A DNA stretch of 64,000 bases from an uncultured Bacteroides sp. Its GTDB lineage: Bacteria > Bacteroidota > Bacteroidia > Bacteroidales > Bacteroidaceae. Made by a program: the position numbers and the translations under genes. The stretch covers positions 62,001 to 126,000 of the forward strand of contig CABUKU010000005.1 of assembly GCA_902492205.1 (NCBI GenBank), written 5' to 3'. Numbering within the stretch: position 1 is the first letter of the stretch; every line of letters begins with the position of its first letter. Of this stretch, positions 44,061 to 54,049 are shown one piece after another. Under the pieces are notes generated by a model that worked only from the letters and a program-made list of their open reading frames with translations, did not search any database and was not told where the DNA came from.

Positions 44061-44065
44061 TAATA

Positions 44066-47000
44066 CTATTGCACATCCAGTGCATCCAGTGCCAGCCCAT
44101 TCATGTCATGAGCTGAGAGTATCACACGATAATGTCCTGCATTAACATATGTTCCTGTGGTGGTGCTGAGCATCTTCCATTTCTCCGGAGTATCAGGAAA
44201 GGTGATTTCATCTTCTTTCAGTGTGATGCCTTTGCTGTCCACGAACTGCATCTTCACCGTAATTGGCTTGCCGCTTGCATTCATGTACTTGAAGCGTAGG
44301 GCGTAGACTTGCGCAAGTCCTGTGCTGACTTTCCATTCGATGCTGTTTCTTGTACCTTTTCCAAAGAATACGCCTTTCTGTTTGCGATGTTCTTTGCATG
44401 CGTAGTTTCCTTTCAGTATTGCATCTTCTGCTTCATAGGTGACATTGGCACGGGCATTCTTATCTTCAGGAAGCATCTCTTTCGGTGTCTTGGCAAGTAC
44501 ATCGCTATTAAAGGTAGCCCACATATCGGGGTTTACGGTGGTATTATTTATTGGGCTTACATCTCCTTTTCCTGCAACTGCTACCCCGCAAATCACTGCT
44601 TGCCCTGCTTTCACTTCGGGGAATCGGATAGTGAGCTTTCCATCTTTCACGTTTGTATGGATTACTTTCTTACAGATTCCATCATGTCCGCTCTCTGCCC
44701 AGATGTCCAAATCATCAATTACTGTGGAGTCGTTCACCGCCACATCGAAGATGCGCAGTCCTTCGCAATCGGTTGAAGCGCTTCCTCCCGTGCCGTGCCA
44801 CGGCTCGGTGAAATACAGTTCCACACGATAGTCACCGTCGGGCAAAGGCAGTTCGTATTGCAGTTTATGCCGTCCGAAACGGAAAGATTGGAACAGTGTC
44901 CAGTCGCGGGTTCCCCGTATGGGATCTGCCGTTGTGCGTTGTGAGGCGAGATAGGGATTCAGCCCTTCATAGCTTTCTGCCCACGAACGGGAAACGGAGG
45001 TATTGTCCTGAGTCCATGTTTGTCCGAAACTGTCGGTGTAAGCATCGCCTCCGCAATTGATGCGGTACAGGTATGTGTAACCTTCTTCGCCTTTCAGCAA
45101 CGGGCGGGCATCGGCATACAGCGTCTCGAATGCGGGCGACTGCTCCAATCCATGGAGCACAAGTATGTCCTCACAAACAGGCTTTCCTCCATAATAGCCC
45201 ACGGCACGGAGCACGTTGTAGCGAATGTCGCGGTTCTCCCATACGAAGTGAGTTCCTACTCCATTATTCTTTTTACGTCCGAGGAAAGCATTCCCGGTGG
45301 CATCGTTGTAGAGCAGCACGGAATCGCAGTTACTATATGCTTCGATGTTTGCACGGCGGCGACCTGTGGCAAAGCGGTCTGCCCAAGTATGGGATACGAG
45401 GTAAACTACCGGCTCTTTGGCGGCAGGCATGTAGGCTGCTTTATACAGATAATATACGTCACAGGGTTCTTCCCACGGGGTTACCAATCCTTTGTAGTTG
45501 AATGGCCCAACTTTGTCTACGCGGCGCAGAGCTTCATCCGGTTGTCGGCGCCCGGGGTTATCATGGCTGCTGAAAATCCATTGGAACTGTCCGCACACAC
45601 TGTCCCGTGCTTGCTCGGCAAGACGTATTTTTGTTTCCATGATGCGACACATGCGGTCTTCGCTCCACACGGTGTCGGCAGCGGTGGCATTCTCGGTATG
45701 CAGACCGATGCTGCGCCATGCCCCGTATTCTCCGTTAAGCAGTTGGTCGGGGCGGCTGAGTTCTCCGGCATAGTTTTCCAGCTTTCCTCCGTACGTGCCG
45801 CTCCAGTTTTGAACCACGTTCCAATCCGTTCCCTCGCCTCCGTTGCAGGTAGTGATTACACGCATGTCTTTGGCTGTCGGGTCCATTTCACGGATGATGG
45901 CGGAACATTCTTCGGCAAACTCACGGGGAAGGGTACTTTCGTTTTGCAGTCCCCACATCACGACGGACGGGGAGTTTCGGCGTTCCTTCACCCACCGGCG
46001 CAGCAGTTGCTTGAAGTTGTTACGGAACTCGGGCGTGTCATACCACACATGTGCCGAGAACTGAGTCCAGAACAGTATTCCCTCTTTATCCCATTGCTCC
46101 TGATAAAGCAAGTTATGCGGTTGGTGGGCGTCGCGGAAAGCATTGAATCCCGCAGCTTTTATCTGCTTCACGCGTGACAGCACCTGCTCCCGGCTGAATG
46201 CATGGCTTTGCCCGAACTGATGCTCGTATTCACAAACTCCGTTAATAAAGACAGGCTTGCCGTTGAGGTAGAACCGCCCGTCACCGTCGGCACGTTTCAT
46301 CGGCCAACTGATTGTGCGGATACCAAACGGAGTACTTATCTCATCCGTAGTCTTTCCATTACGTTTAATCATAGAGGCAAGAGAATACAGATAGGGATTC
46401 TCCACACTCCACAGAATGGGATTCTCTACTTTGGCTTGCTGGCGGAGCAGTTTTGTTTCTCCGGCTTGCAGTGTCAGATTCTCTGTCAGACGGAACGTTT
46501 GTTTACCATCGGCGTTGCTGAGTTTGTTCACTACCTCGATAGTTTGAGGTGAGTTACTGTAATTACGAAGTTCTGTTTCTATGTATACGGTTTGTGCCTT
46601 GTTGTCATTCCAGATATGAATGCCAAAGGGTTCGATGCGCACTTCGTCTGTCACCTCCAGAGTAACGGGACGGAAGATTCCGAACGGTTGGGAACCTTCG
46701 CTGAATCCCCACTCCGAGGAACATCCGCCACATACCCAAGGCATGTCTGCAATCATTTCGGGATGTTCGGCCTTTACTTCGAGGTGGTTGCGGGTAGCTA
46801 TGGCATCGGTCACATCCAGCGTGAGTGTGGTGCGTCCTACCGGGTGACGTCCGTAATCTTTGCCGTTCAGTTTAATAGTAGCATATGTCCCCACTCCTTC
46901 AAACTTCAGGAAGTATCGTTTGCCGGGCTTCGTTTCTGTCTGGAAGTCTTTCACATACATGGCGGTTCCGTGGAGGTTGCCGTGGGTAAGTTGGCGATAG

Positions 47001-48256
47001 CCTGCATAATCGTCCCAGTTATGGGGAAGATTAATCAGTTGAGAGTTAAGAGTTGAGAGTTGAGAGTGGAGGGTGTCATTGGGGAGTATGTAGGTTGTCC
47101 AGTTCTCATTTAGGCTTGTTAGCTCTCTGCGGTTCTTTGTTTCGGGCTTGGGGAAGCGGACTTTTGAACGCCCCATTGGCTTTGATGTGGCTACGGCTAT
47201 TCCTCTCTGTTCATATTGGTTCACTGCACAATAGAAGTGATAGACCACTCCGTCGTGTTTAATGACATAGCTTTTGTGGGCAAACAGGTTGTCATAGTCT
47301 TTGGACGGGATGATGAGGTCGGCGCCTTTCCAATCCGTCCAATGCACAAGGTCATAACTTGCGGCAAATGTATTGAATGCTTTGTAGCGGCGCGAAGGTT
47401 CGAATGCCGAGAAATAGAACATGACATATACATCTCCCATCTTCTGTATGTGCGCGTCTCCCGTTATTGTTCCGTCTGCTTCGTGCGCAAAGACCGGGTT
47501 TCCGGGATAGCGTTTCCATTTCTTCATGTCTTTGGAGAGGGCGATGCCTACACGCTCACCCTTCAGTCCCGTTTCGGGGTGACGGCCTCCGGCATTGTAG
47601 AACATGACAAAAGGTGAGCCCAGAGTCTTGTCTTTATCCCAATATACGGTGCTTTTGTATTGTGTCATGCTCTCCCACCACTGCACGTCTTTGTCCCGGA
47701 TGCTGAGAACGGGCTTGTCGGCGGCTTCCCATTCGTGAGCCGTGGTGATGTTTTTATCTGTCCATGCAAGTCCCACATACAGGGGAGCGCGAACAGCTTC
47801 ATATCCCGTTCCTTCTCCGCCGATGTATGTCATCCAGTGCTTTTCCTTGTACTGTTGAAGACGGTAGGTGCCTCCCCATTCCATGTCGGGCAGTGCAGGG
47901 AATCCGCCGCGTTGGTTACAGTCCCATGCACCGTCACGGTAGGAGAGAACCCGTCCGAGGGTATTCCATTCCAATAAATTGTTACTCTCGGCTATCCATG
48001 TTTCATATCCTCGTCCGTCGGTTCCGGTTTTACCGTTGTAGACTACGTAGGTCATGTACCATTTGTCTCCTTCCCGGAATACGGTAGGGCAATCTATTTT
48101 GTGACGGTTGTCGGTCGGCGCTACAGCGAGCCCGTACTTAAAAGGTGTCTTTGCTTCTTCATATATCTCCTGCATACGCAAGTCGGGAACTTCCTTCTGT
48201 GCGAAGGAAATTCCCGAGATAAACAGAGATACCAGTGTAATTGATATTCGGTTCAT
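44066..48256 (-). CDS. GH137-GH2 bifunctional enzyme (beta-L-arabinofuranosidase plus GH2 beta-glucuronidase-like), BT0996-like
   Basis: About 1396 residues from the ATG at 48256 (MNRISITLVSLFISGISFAQ). The frame is open to 48325, but that would overlap the upstream gene and mask the signal. Residues about 25-385 form a five-bladed propeller (HKIDCPTVFREGDKWYMTYVVY, MFYFSAFEPSRRYKAF), as in GH137. From about 410 a GH2 enzyme follows: jelly roll, then the catalytic barrel with acid Glu773 (GLQNESTL) and nucleophile Glu843 (LNGEYGAW). The last 300 residues hold a malectin-like (YRVELYFTEPWHG) and another beta-sandwich module. BT0996 removes arabinofuranose from side chain B and glucuronic acid from side chain A. 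The linker near residue 400 is encoded by a heptanucleotide repeat. It is the last gene of its operon. Confidence 0.9.
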   Translation of the reverse strand: MNRISITLVSLFISGISFAQKEVPDLRMQEIYEEAKTPFKYGLAVAPTDNRHKIDCPTVFREGDKWYMTYVVYNGKTGTDGRGYETWIAESNNLLEWNTLGRVLSYRDGAWDCNQRGGFPALPDMEWGGTYRLQQYKEKHWMTYIGGEGTGYEAVRAPLYVGLAWTDKNITTAHEWEAADKPVLSIRDKDVQWWESMTQYKSTVYWDKDKTLGSPFVMFYNAGGRHPETGLKGERVGIALSKDMKKWKRYPGNPVFAHEADGTITGDAHIQKMGDVYVMFYFSAFEPSRRYKAFNTFAASYDLVHWTDWKGADLIIPSKDYDNLFAHKSYVIKHDGVVYHFYCAVNQYEQRGIAVATSKPMGRSKVRFPKPETKNRRELTSLNENWTTYILPNDTLHSQLSTLNSQLINLPHNWDDYAGYRQLTHGNLHGTAMYVKDFQTETKPGKRYFLKFEGVGTYATIKLNGKDYGRHPVGRTTLTLDVTDAIATRNHLEVKAEHPEMIADMPWVCGGCSSEWGFSEGSQPFGIFRPVTLEVTDEVRIEPFGIHIWNDNKAQTVYIETELRNYSNSPQTIEVVNKLSNADGKQTFRLTENLTLQAGETKLLRQQAKVENPILWSVENPYLYSLASMIKRNGKTTDEISTPFGIRTISWPMKRADGDGRFYLNGKPVFINGVCEYEHQFGQSHAFSREQVLSRVKQIKAAGFNAFRDAHQPHNLLYQEQWDKEGILFWTQFSAHVWYDTPEFRNNFKQLLRRWVKERRNSPSVVMWGLQNESTLPREFAEECSAIIREMDPTAKDMRVITTCNGGEGTDWNVVQNWSGTYGGKLENYAGELSRPDQLLNGEYGAWRSIGLHTENATAADTVWSEDRMCRIMETKIRLAEQARDSVCGQFQWIFSSHDNPGRRQPDEALRRVDKVGPFNYKGLVTPWEEPCDVYYLYKAAYMPAAKEPVVYLVSHTWADRFATGRRRANIEAYSNCDSVLLYNDATGNAFLGRKKNNGVGTHFVWENRDIRYNVLRAVGYYGGKPVCEDILVLHGLEQSPAFETLYADARPLLKGEEGYTYLYRINCGGDAYTDSFGQTWTQDNTSVSRSWAESYEGLNPYLASQRTTADPIRGTRDWTLFQSFRFGRHKLQYELPLPDGDYRVELYFTEPWHGTGGSASTDCEGLRIFDVAVNDSTVIDDLDIWAESGHDGICKKVIHTNVKDGKLTIRFPEVKAGQAVICGVAVAGKGDVSPINNTTVNPDMWATFNSDVLAKTPKEMLPEDKNARANVTYEAEDAILKGNYACKEHRKQKGVFFGKGTRNSIEWKVSTGLAQVYALRFKYMNASGKPITVKMQFVDSKGITLKEDEITFPDTPEKWKMLSTTTGTYVNAGHYRVILSAHDMNGLALDALDVQ
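47038..47072. repeat. Five tandem heptamers (GTTGAGA type) inside the GH137-GH2 gene
   Basis: GTTGAGA, GTTAAGA, GTTGAGA, GTTGAGA and GTGGAGG follow one another on the plus strand without gaps. They encode the SQLSTLNSQL linker between the two catalytic modules. As 7 is not divisible by 3, gain or loss of one unit would shift the frame and remove the GH2 half. Confidence 0.85.
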
Positions 48257-48275
48257 AATTAATGTCTTTAGTTTG

Positions 48276-50978
48276 TTAATAGAACATCCAGTCCATCGTT
48301 TCACTGTCACCTGCAAGTGCGGCATTACGCGGAGTTATCTTTCCGTCGGTCAGCCCGAGGACAATAGCATAGCCTTTCGGCAGAAGCAATTTATGCTTTC
48401 CCGCTTCGAAGTGATAGGCGTGTACATTAGCTATCGGCAGACCTTCCATGCATATGGCATTGGTAAATTTGGGTTCAGCCTGTCCGTATTCGTTGGCAGA
48501 AGCGTCTGTTTCCAACTTTGGAGCTTTGGCGAACTTCTTTTGGTCGTCACGGAAGTAACCGACTAAGAGTTCCACCGGAGTTGCCGTCTCAAACTCGATA
48601 GCCGTTCCTTCCTTGCGCTGTGCATCTCCATTGAGACGGAAAGCTGTAAGTCCTTCGAGCTCGGGAGCTATTGCTTCTATCTTGGCAGCAGGCAGATTAC
48701 TGAACAATGTTGCTCCCTTTGTCAGCTTCACTTGCGGAAGTTTACTAAACAAGGTGACTGTTGCATCAGGAAGTGCGGCTATGTTTTCTGCTTTGTCTAC
48801 TTGCTTTCCGCTTAGTTTGTCTTTCAGCATGGCAAGATTGGTCTTGAAGTTTGCCAACTCCTTCTCATAATGTGGAAGCATTTCTTCCCATGTCTTGTTA
48901 TGTCCGTCGTCACCACCTATCGGGATACGGCGTTGGGCTGTTTGCATGCTGTTTGCATAGTAATAGTGCTCTTTGGTCAGATCTACTAATTTGCGATAGT
49001 GCTCAAGGCTTTGTTCCATCAAAGGAATGGCATCATCGAGATTCTTGATGTCTTTACCCCATTGATAGTCAAGCACTAATTTGGCCGCTTTTACTTTCAA
49101 GTTAAAGAAGTATGCAAATTCACGGTAACAATGCATGTCATTACGTAAACGTTCGAACTCATCTTTGTTTTTAGTGGCACTACCCTCCACAGCATCAATG
49201 GCGGCAACTGCTTTATCACCATGCTCAATCACCTGCCGGATAATATCAAGAGGCATTTCCGTACCTGTATGCGGCTCTTTTTTCCACTCGCGCTCTACAT
49301 ATTCGATGAGCTTTTCACCCTCAGGTCCGCAACTCTCATAGAATCCCGGATAAATAGTATATTTATATGGATTTACAAGTTGGCTCATGAACATACCCAA
49401 AAGCAGTGTTTGCCGATTGCCTTCTGTTATACCGAAACGGCGTAACAACTTTGGAGCGATTTCACCGCTCTGCTCGTAGGCTTCGAGTACATTGGCTGCC
49501 TTATCTTGTTGCATTCCGTAGAATTTACCTAACTGACCGGACCAGTAAGTTATTTCGTCTGCTCTGTCCCGGTGACAATTCCATGCATAGCGTCCCCAAG
49601 TTTGATACCAAATCCAATCACGGTCAAGTTGGTATTCGCGTTCGCCGTTCGGAAGCTTGTCTGCGGTGTAAGGCCAGTCCCAGTAAGATGCTTGCGGGTA
49701 TAAATGAAGTGCATTGGCTCCATGTACATTGTGCATGGCATTCACAGTCTTCTGCACAAAGTCGGGAGAGCCCCAACGGAATGGTTCAAGATTGGCAAGG
49801 ATATGTACGTTACTGATATGTATGCTGCCTAAAGAGCTTAAGTCGGTATGGATCTTTGCCCACGGACCACGTGGCTCATAAGTGGTCAGAGATTCTCCAT
49901 TATATTTGTGCATGGTATATAGGTTCTTGTATAGTGGCAATGCTGCGTCCATTACCATTTTACAATTTGTATCGTGTGCACGGACTAATACCGGTGGCTC
50001 ATCTGTGCGTCCTAAAGCTTTCAAGCCATCCTTTACTCCCGGAATAATAGTTTCGGTAAACCATTTTACATCATCTTCGTGGGTATCCATTGCTTCACCT
50101 AAACAAACAAGCAGCCCTACGTTAGGATACTTTTCAATGAAGGCTGCCACGCTTTTACGGGTATAATCAGATATAAGGGGCGTAATAGGACGGTTGCGGT
50201 CTTGTGTTTTCAATCCGTAATGTTCTGCAAAAGGCTTTGATAAGAGAATATTATAGAACATCTGAATAACAAAGATTCCTCTTTTGTCCGCTTCTTCTGT
50301 GAGGAAAGCAAACATCTCTTCATTCTTTTTAAATGTCTCATCATCTACTTCAACGGCAAAAGGATAATCTTTTAATTTAACCAAAGAGGCAAAAGGATGA
50401 CCATTCCATAAATAAAGTGAGTTCATACGGTTTTCCACAAGCATGTCGAGATACTTAATCCATTGTTCTTTATCATAAAACCAAGGGAATGTTTCGGGAG
50501 TATAAGGATACTCGTATACGGTGCGTCCCGGTAAATAAGTTGACTTTTGCAAGCCGACACATGCTCCGCGAAGAACCATTTCGGGAGCATCTGTCATTTC
50601 TTTTGGGAAGTCAAGATTGTCATAGTCCCTAACATGGTCTATCAGTTCACGGCATCCATAAATAACTCCGTTTCCGTCATTCCCGGTTACGAAGGTTGTG
50701 TCGCCACGGCTGATAATGGTAAATCCCTCTTTCTTAAGAGTACTGTCATTGGCTTGTACCAAACGGATGTATTTTTCTCCTACGGGTAAGGTATCGTTTT
50801 CAGTAATGATTGTTACCTGATGTCCGGCTGTTTGCAGGGCATCTCTTAACTGGCTTGCGGCAAACTGCATACGTTTGGAAGCATCAGCGGGTGTCACTAC
50901 ATTGATCATGTTTTTCTCACATGAAGCGAGCATACACGTTAGCAGGGCAAGAAGTAATAGTCTAATGTTGTTTTTCAT
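48276..50978 (-). CDS. GH138 alpha-galacturonidase lipoprotein, BT0997-like
   Basis: A 900-residue lipoprotein with the lipobox MLASC (Cys about 20). It opens with a small alpha/beta domain (MQFAASQLRDALQTAGHQVTI, then GNDGNGVIYGCRELIDHV), like that before several TIM-barrel exo-glycosidases such as GH115 and GH84/GH20 relatives. A large barrel follows (WFYDKEQWIKYLDMLVENRMN, VGLLVCLGEAMDTHEDDV), then helical and beta modules to the end. GH138 was founded on the BT0997 type, which removes alpha-galacturonic acid from side chain A. The tight link with the GH137-GH2 gene (19-bp gap) is the same pairing as BT0996/BT0997. Catalytic residues were not assigned. Confidence 0.82.
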   Translation of the reverse strand: MKNNIRLLLLALLTCMLASCEKNMINVVTPADASKRMQFAASQLRDALQTAGHQVTIITENDTLPVGEKYIRLVQANDSTLKKEGFTIISRGDTTFVTGNDGNGVIYGCRELIDHVRDYDNLDFPKEMTDAPEMVLRGACVGLQKSTYLPGRTVYEYPYTPETFPWFYDKEQWIKYLDMLVENRMNSLYLWNGHPFASLVKLKDYPFAVEVDDETFKKNEEMFAFLTEEADKRGIFVIQMFYNILLSKPFAEHYGLKTQDRNRPITPLISDYTRKSVAAFIEKYPNVGLLVCLGEAMDTHEDDVKWFTETIIPGVKDGLKALGRTDEPPVLVRAHDTNCKMVMDAALPLYKNLYTMHKYNGESLTTYEPRGPWAKIHTDLSSLGSIHISNVHILANLEPFRWGSPDFVQKTVNAMHNVHGANALHLYPQASYWDWPYTADKLPNGEREYQLDRDWIWYQTWGRYAWNCHRDRADEITYWSGQLGKFYGMQQDKAANVLEAYEQSGEIAPKLLRRFGITEGNRQTLLLGMFMSQLVNPYKYTIYPGFYESCGPEGEKLIEYVEREWKKEPHTGTEMPLDIIRQVIEHGDKAVAAIDAVEGSATKNKDEFERLRNDMHCYREFAYFFNLKVKAAKLVLDYQWGKDIKNLDDAIPLMEQSLEHYRKLVDLTKEHYYYANSMQTAQRRIPIGGDDGHNKTWEEMLPHYEKELANFKTNLAMLKDKLSGKQVDKAENIAALPDATVTLFSKLPQVKLTKGATLFSNLPAAKIEAIAPELEGLTAFRLNGDAQRKEGTAIEFETATPVELLVGYFRDDQKKFAKAPKLETDASANEYGQAEPKFTNAICMEGLPIANVHAYHFEAGKHKLLLPKGYAIVLGLTDGKITPRNAALAGDSETMDWMFY

Positions 50979-51010
50979 CTTTTATTTAATTGTTTCTATA
51001 AATATCTTTT

Positions 51011-53881
51011 TTACCAGAATCTCAATACAATTCTACCTTTGTTTTGTCCGTCTACCCATTTTGGTTGTGAGGAAGGACCACATAAGTCTGTTGCATTTAC
51101 TTTGTTGCGCACAGCCGGAATTACATTCATAAGTGAAATTCCGGTTTTGGGGAATGTATATAAAAGACGGTCACGTCCATCGCGCGGTTCATATACTCCT
51201 ACATATAAATCATGAACATCGTAGACAGTTGGAGTAACATTTTCAATGCTGATAGTTCCTTCCTCAGTTTCAATATTCATCCATGATACATGCGAAAAGT
51301 AACCTTTGAATTCCGGGTAAGTAAAAGTTTCGCCCGGGATAGGATCATTGTATTCATTACTCCACAGGTTGTATGTAGTACCATGTAAGCGGTTTTGCCA
51401 TACGCGATACGGACCATTGCCAAGCCATGTCTTGCTTTTTACCTTTTCTTCCGGATAATCGAATTTTATTCCCATGAGATCTACAACACCTGAAAAGTTG
51501 TAAACATAGTCAAGGATGGCGGTACCATCATTGCTGATAGTCCACTGTGCACTGTCTATATTACCAAGGCGATAGTTTGCCGTAACAATCAATTTGCTTC
51601 CTCCTTCTTTGATGTCGAAACCTGTAAAGTGTGCTGCATCTTCGAACTCTGTATAGGTACGGTCTTTTGATTTGGCTTTTTCGTCATCGTGATTATAGAA
51701 TTGATCGAGGGAACGGTCGGCACGGCGTGCACCGATAAATCTAGGTCCATTGGCAAAGCTTATTTTTTTCCCATTTACGGTAACACCTTTTAGCTCGCCG
51801 TCTTTATTAGAGAAAGTGAAGGTGTGGTTGCCTGCAGTGACAATCAGGTTATCTTCTGCTATTTGATGTTTTACAATTCCCTGACGCATATTGAGCAAAG
51901 GTTTCGATTCACGGTCTGTGTTTACACGGAATGACCAGGTGTAAAGTTCGTCACCACGTCCGTCAATTACTGTCATAAGAATAGCGTCTGCATCATCAGA
52001 TATATTATTGAGCCCTATATCCAGTTTCCCTTCTGTATGAGGAGCAAGGTCTATACCTTTCACTTCACCTTGTTTTATAACTGTAACTTTAGGATCTCTA
52101 GAAATGGCAAGAGGGAATTTTACCTGTTTCCAAACGAAACGGCAAGTATTCGTATTCAAAAAGTCATAACGGTTTTCAACATTGAATACTCCTTTTGATG
52201 CAGGAGTTATACGTACCGGGCTCCATAATTCTTTGATGGTATAATAACTTCCTTCTTTTTCATGGTGTGGTCCAACGATGCCGTCAGCTCCGTAATTGCC
52301 TTGGTTGTCAATAAAACCATCCATATCCACACGTTTAACCCCTTCATCGGCAAGTACCCAAAGGAATCCACCGGCACAACGTGGATGTTTACGCATCATC
52401 TCCCAATAATCATATAATCCGGCTCCGTGTCCTCCGTCATAAAGGCCATGAAGGAATTCCGTAGGCATAAAGATTTCCGGTAAACGCATGTAGTTTTGGC
52501 TCTCTCCGTAAGAACGGTAGTGCATTGTTTCAAAACCACCATAATTACCTTGCGGATGAAGAACCGGACGGCATTGTGGATCATATTTATGGAATTCTCC
52601 GTCAAGTTCTGTATTCCAACCTTTTTCATTACCATTACTCCACCAAATGATAGACGGATGATTTACATCACGAGGAATCATTTCACCTATTAACTTTATG
52701 CCGGTAGGGGTGTCATACTTACCATGCCATCCTCCTAATTCATCCATTACGTATAAACCAAGTGAGTCACATGCTTCGAAGAATTCTGGATCTGCCGGAT
52801 AATGGCTGAGACGGACAGCATTCATATTCATGCTCTTGATGAGAAGTACATCTTCAATGTTAGCTTTCTTGTTGAGAGTACGGCCACTTTCCGGGCGGAA
52901 ACTGTGACGGTTTACTCCTTTTACCAAAATTTTCTTTCCATTAATGTAGAGACCGTCGCTTTCGCGTACTTCAATGGTACGGAAACCGAATTTTGTATTT
53001 TCGTGGTGTAATTCTTCACCGTTTTTGTTTAACAGAGTAAATTCTGCACGGTAAAGGTTAGGTGTTTCGGCAGTCCATAAAGCCGGATTGGTTACATTTA
53101 GATTTAGGGTAGTCCAATCACTTCCAACTTTCACTGGTGCTGTGGTTTCGGCTACCTTCTTTCCTTTGCTATCAAATAAGACAGTATGTATTTTCATTCC
53201 TTCTCCGGCAATATTGAGCTGACAATTTGCCGAGAAGCTTCCGTCTGCTAAAGCATTGATAGAAATCTGGCTTATATTGATAGCAGGACGAACATCAAGA
53301 AATACCGGGCGGAAGATACCTCCGAAGTTCCAATAGTCGGCACGACGTTCGGCAAGATTCACACTTGCATTCTCGCTTTCTTTGCTTACAGTAACTTCAA
53401 GTAAGTTTTTCTGACCATATTTTAATAAGTCTGTTACATTGTATTGAAAACGATAAAAAGCACCTTGATGTTTGCTTCCGGCTTTACGTCCGTTCACCTT
53501 TACTTCGGTGTCTGTCATGGATGCTTCAAAAACAAGATTTATTTGTTTGCCACGGAATTCTTCGGGTACGGTAAATTCATATTTATACATACCTTTCTCT
53601 TTTGCTATTCCGTCAGGGAATGGCTTACCGTAGAAAGTTATTCCATATTGGTATGTCCCAAAACCTTGTAATTCCCAACAAGAAGGTACACCTATCTTTG
53701 TCCACTTTCCTGAGTTACGACCTTCTGTGCAAAAGAAGTCCCACTCCACCATATCGTCCGAACCGCGTCCCGACAGGTATTGTCGCTGAGTAACGGGAAT
53801 ATCTTTAGCCTGAACGCCCATGGCACATAACAGTGCGAGTGCCGTGAATACACGACGAAAAGTAAGTTTTTTACAGTTCAT
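51011..53881 (-). CDS. GH2 glycosidase, beta-D-galacturonidase candidate (BT0992-like)
   Basis: About 956 residues from the ATG at 53881 (MNCKKLTFRRVFTALALLC), where the signal ends near VQAKD. The frame is open to 53983, but the extra 34 residues are not signal-like. GH2 modules are a jelly roll (NLVFEASMTDTEVKVNGRKAGS), Ig-like domains and a TIM barrel with acid Glu419 (WWSNGNEKG) and nucleophile candidate Glu475 (MPTEFLHGL). It also has a C-terminal beta-galactosidase small-chain-like region (FSNKDGELKGVTVNGKKI ... TWLGNGPYRVWQNRL). The barrel motif deviates from LacZ, which suits a uronic acid substrate. RG-II side chain A carries beta-galacturonic acid, the reported target of BT0992. It heads an operon with GH138 and GH137-GH2. 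Confidence 0.82.
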   Translation of the reverse strand: MNCKKLTFRRVFTALALLCAMGVQAKDIPVTQRQYLSGRGSDDMVEWDFFCTEGRNSGKWTKIGVPSCWELQGFGTYQYGITFYGKPFPDGIAKEKGMYKYEFTVPEEFRGKQINLVFEASMTDTEVKVNGRKAGSKHQGAFYRFQYNVTDLLKYGQKNLLEVTVSKESENASVNLAERRADYWNFGGIFRPVFLDVRPAINISQISINALADGSFSANCQLNIAGEGMKIHTVLFDSKGKKVAETTAPVKVGSDWTTLNLNVTNPALWTAETPNLYRAEFTLLNKNGEELHHENTKFGFRTIEVRESDGLYINGKKILVKGVNRHSFRPESGRTLNKKANIEDVLLIKSMNMNAVRLSHYPADPEFFEACDSLGLYVMDELGGWHGKYDTPTGIKLIGEMIPRDVNHPSIIWWSNGNEKGWNTELDGEFHKYDPQCRPVLHPQGNYGGFETMHYRSYGESQNYMRLPEIFMPTEFLHGLYDGGHGAGLYDYWEMMRKHPRCAGGFLWVLADEGVKRVDMDGFIDNQGNYGADGIVGPHHEKEGSYYTIKELWSPVRITPASKGVFNVENRYDFLNTNTCRFVWKQVKFPLAISRDPKVTVIKQGEVKGIDLAPHTEGKLDIGLNNISDDADAILMTVIDGRGDELYTWSFRVNTDRESKPLLNMRQGIVKHQIAEDNLIVTAGNHTFTFSNKDGELKGVTVNGKKISFANGPRFIGARRADRSLDQFYNHDDEKAKSKDRTYTEFEDAAHFTGFDIKEGGSKLIVTANYRLGNIDSAQWTISNDGTAILDYVYNFSGVVDLMGIKFDYPEEKVKSKTWLGNGPYRVWQNRLHGTTYNLWSNEYNDPIPGETFTYPEFKGYFSHVSWMNIETEEGTISIENVTPTVYDVHDLYVGVYEPRDGRDRLLYTFPKTGISLMNVIPAVRNKVNATDLCGPSSQPKWVDGQNKGRIVLRFW

Positions 53882-53985
53882 TATAGTTTTTCTTTGATTA
53901 ATTCGTATTCTCTCTTCAAAGAGACGTGTGCAGGGGCTTTTTGTACCCATTGGCAGGTGATAAATTAAAAGGGAAGCTTCCAAAT

Positions 53986-54030
53986 AAAAACGGTACGCCT
54001 TGAGATGAGAAATGCAAGGCGTACCGTTTA
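53986..54030 (-). terminator. Intrinsic terminator after the LacZ-like GH2 gene
   Basis: The 15-bp stem at 53988-54002 and 54014-54028 (AAACGGTACGCCTTG and its complement) has a 12-base loop. Reading the minus strand, it is followed by TTTTTATTTG. It separates the LacZ-like gene from the GH2-GH138-GH137 operon. Confidence 0.85.
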
Positions 54031-54049
54031 CGGATGAAATCTCCGGTCT

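Larger units (their letters stand above)
43747..44065. other. 319-bp spacer between convergent genes with two long inverted repeats
   Basis: No gene. The first inverted repeat is at 43860-43919 and the second at 43965-44060; the latter ends 5 bp from the stop of the minus-strand GH137-GH2 gene. Both could act as bidirectional terminators. The short stretch 43747-43859 shows nothing definite. Confidence 0.6.

Noticed and set aside
45020..46177. Long open frame (about 385 codons) on the plus strand opposite the GH137-GH2 gene
   Set aside because: It covers the GH2 catalytic motifs of the minus-strand gene and has no features of its own.
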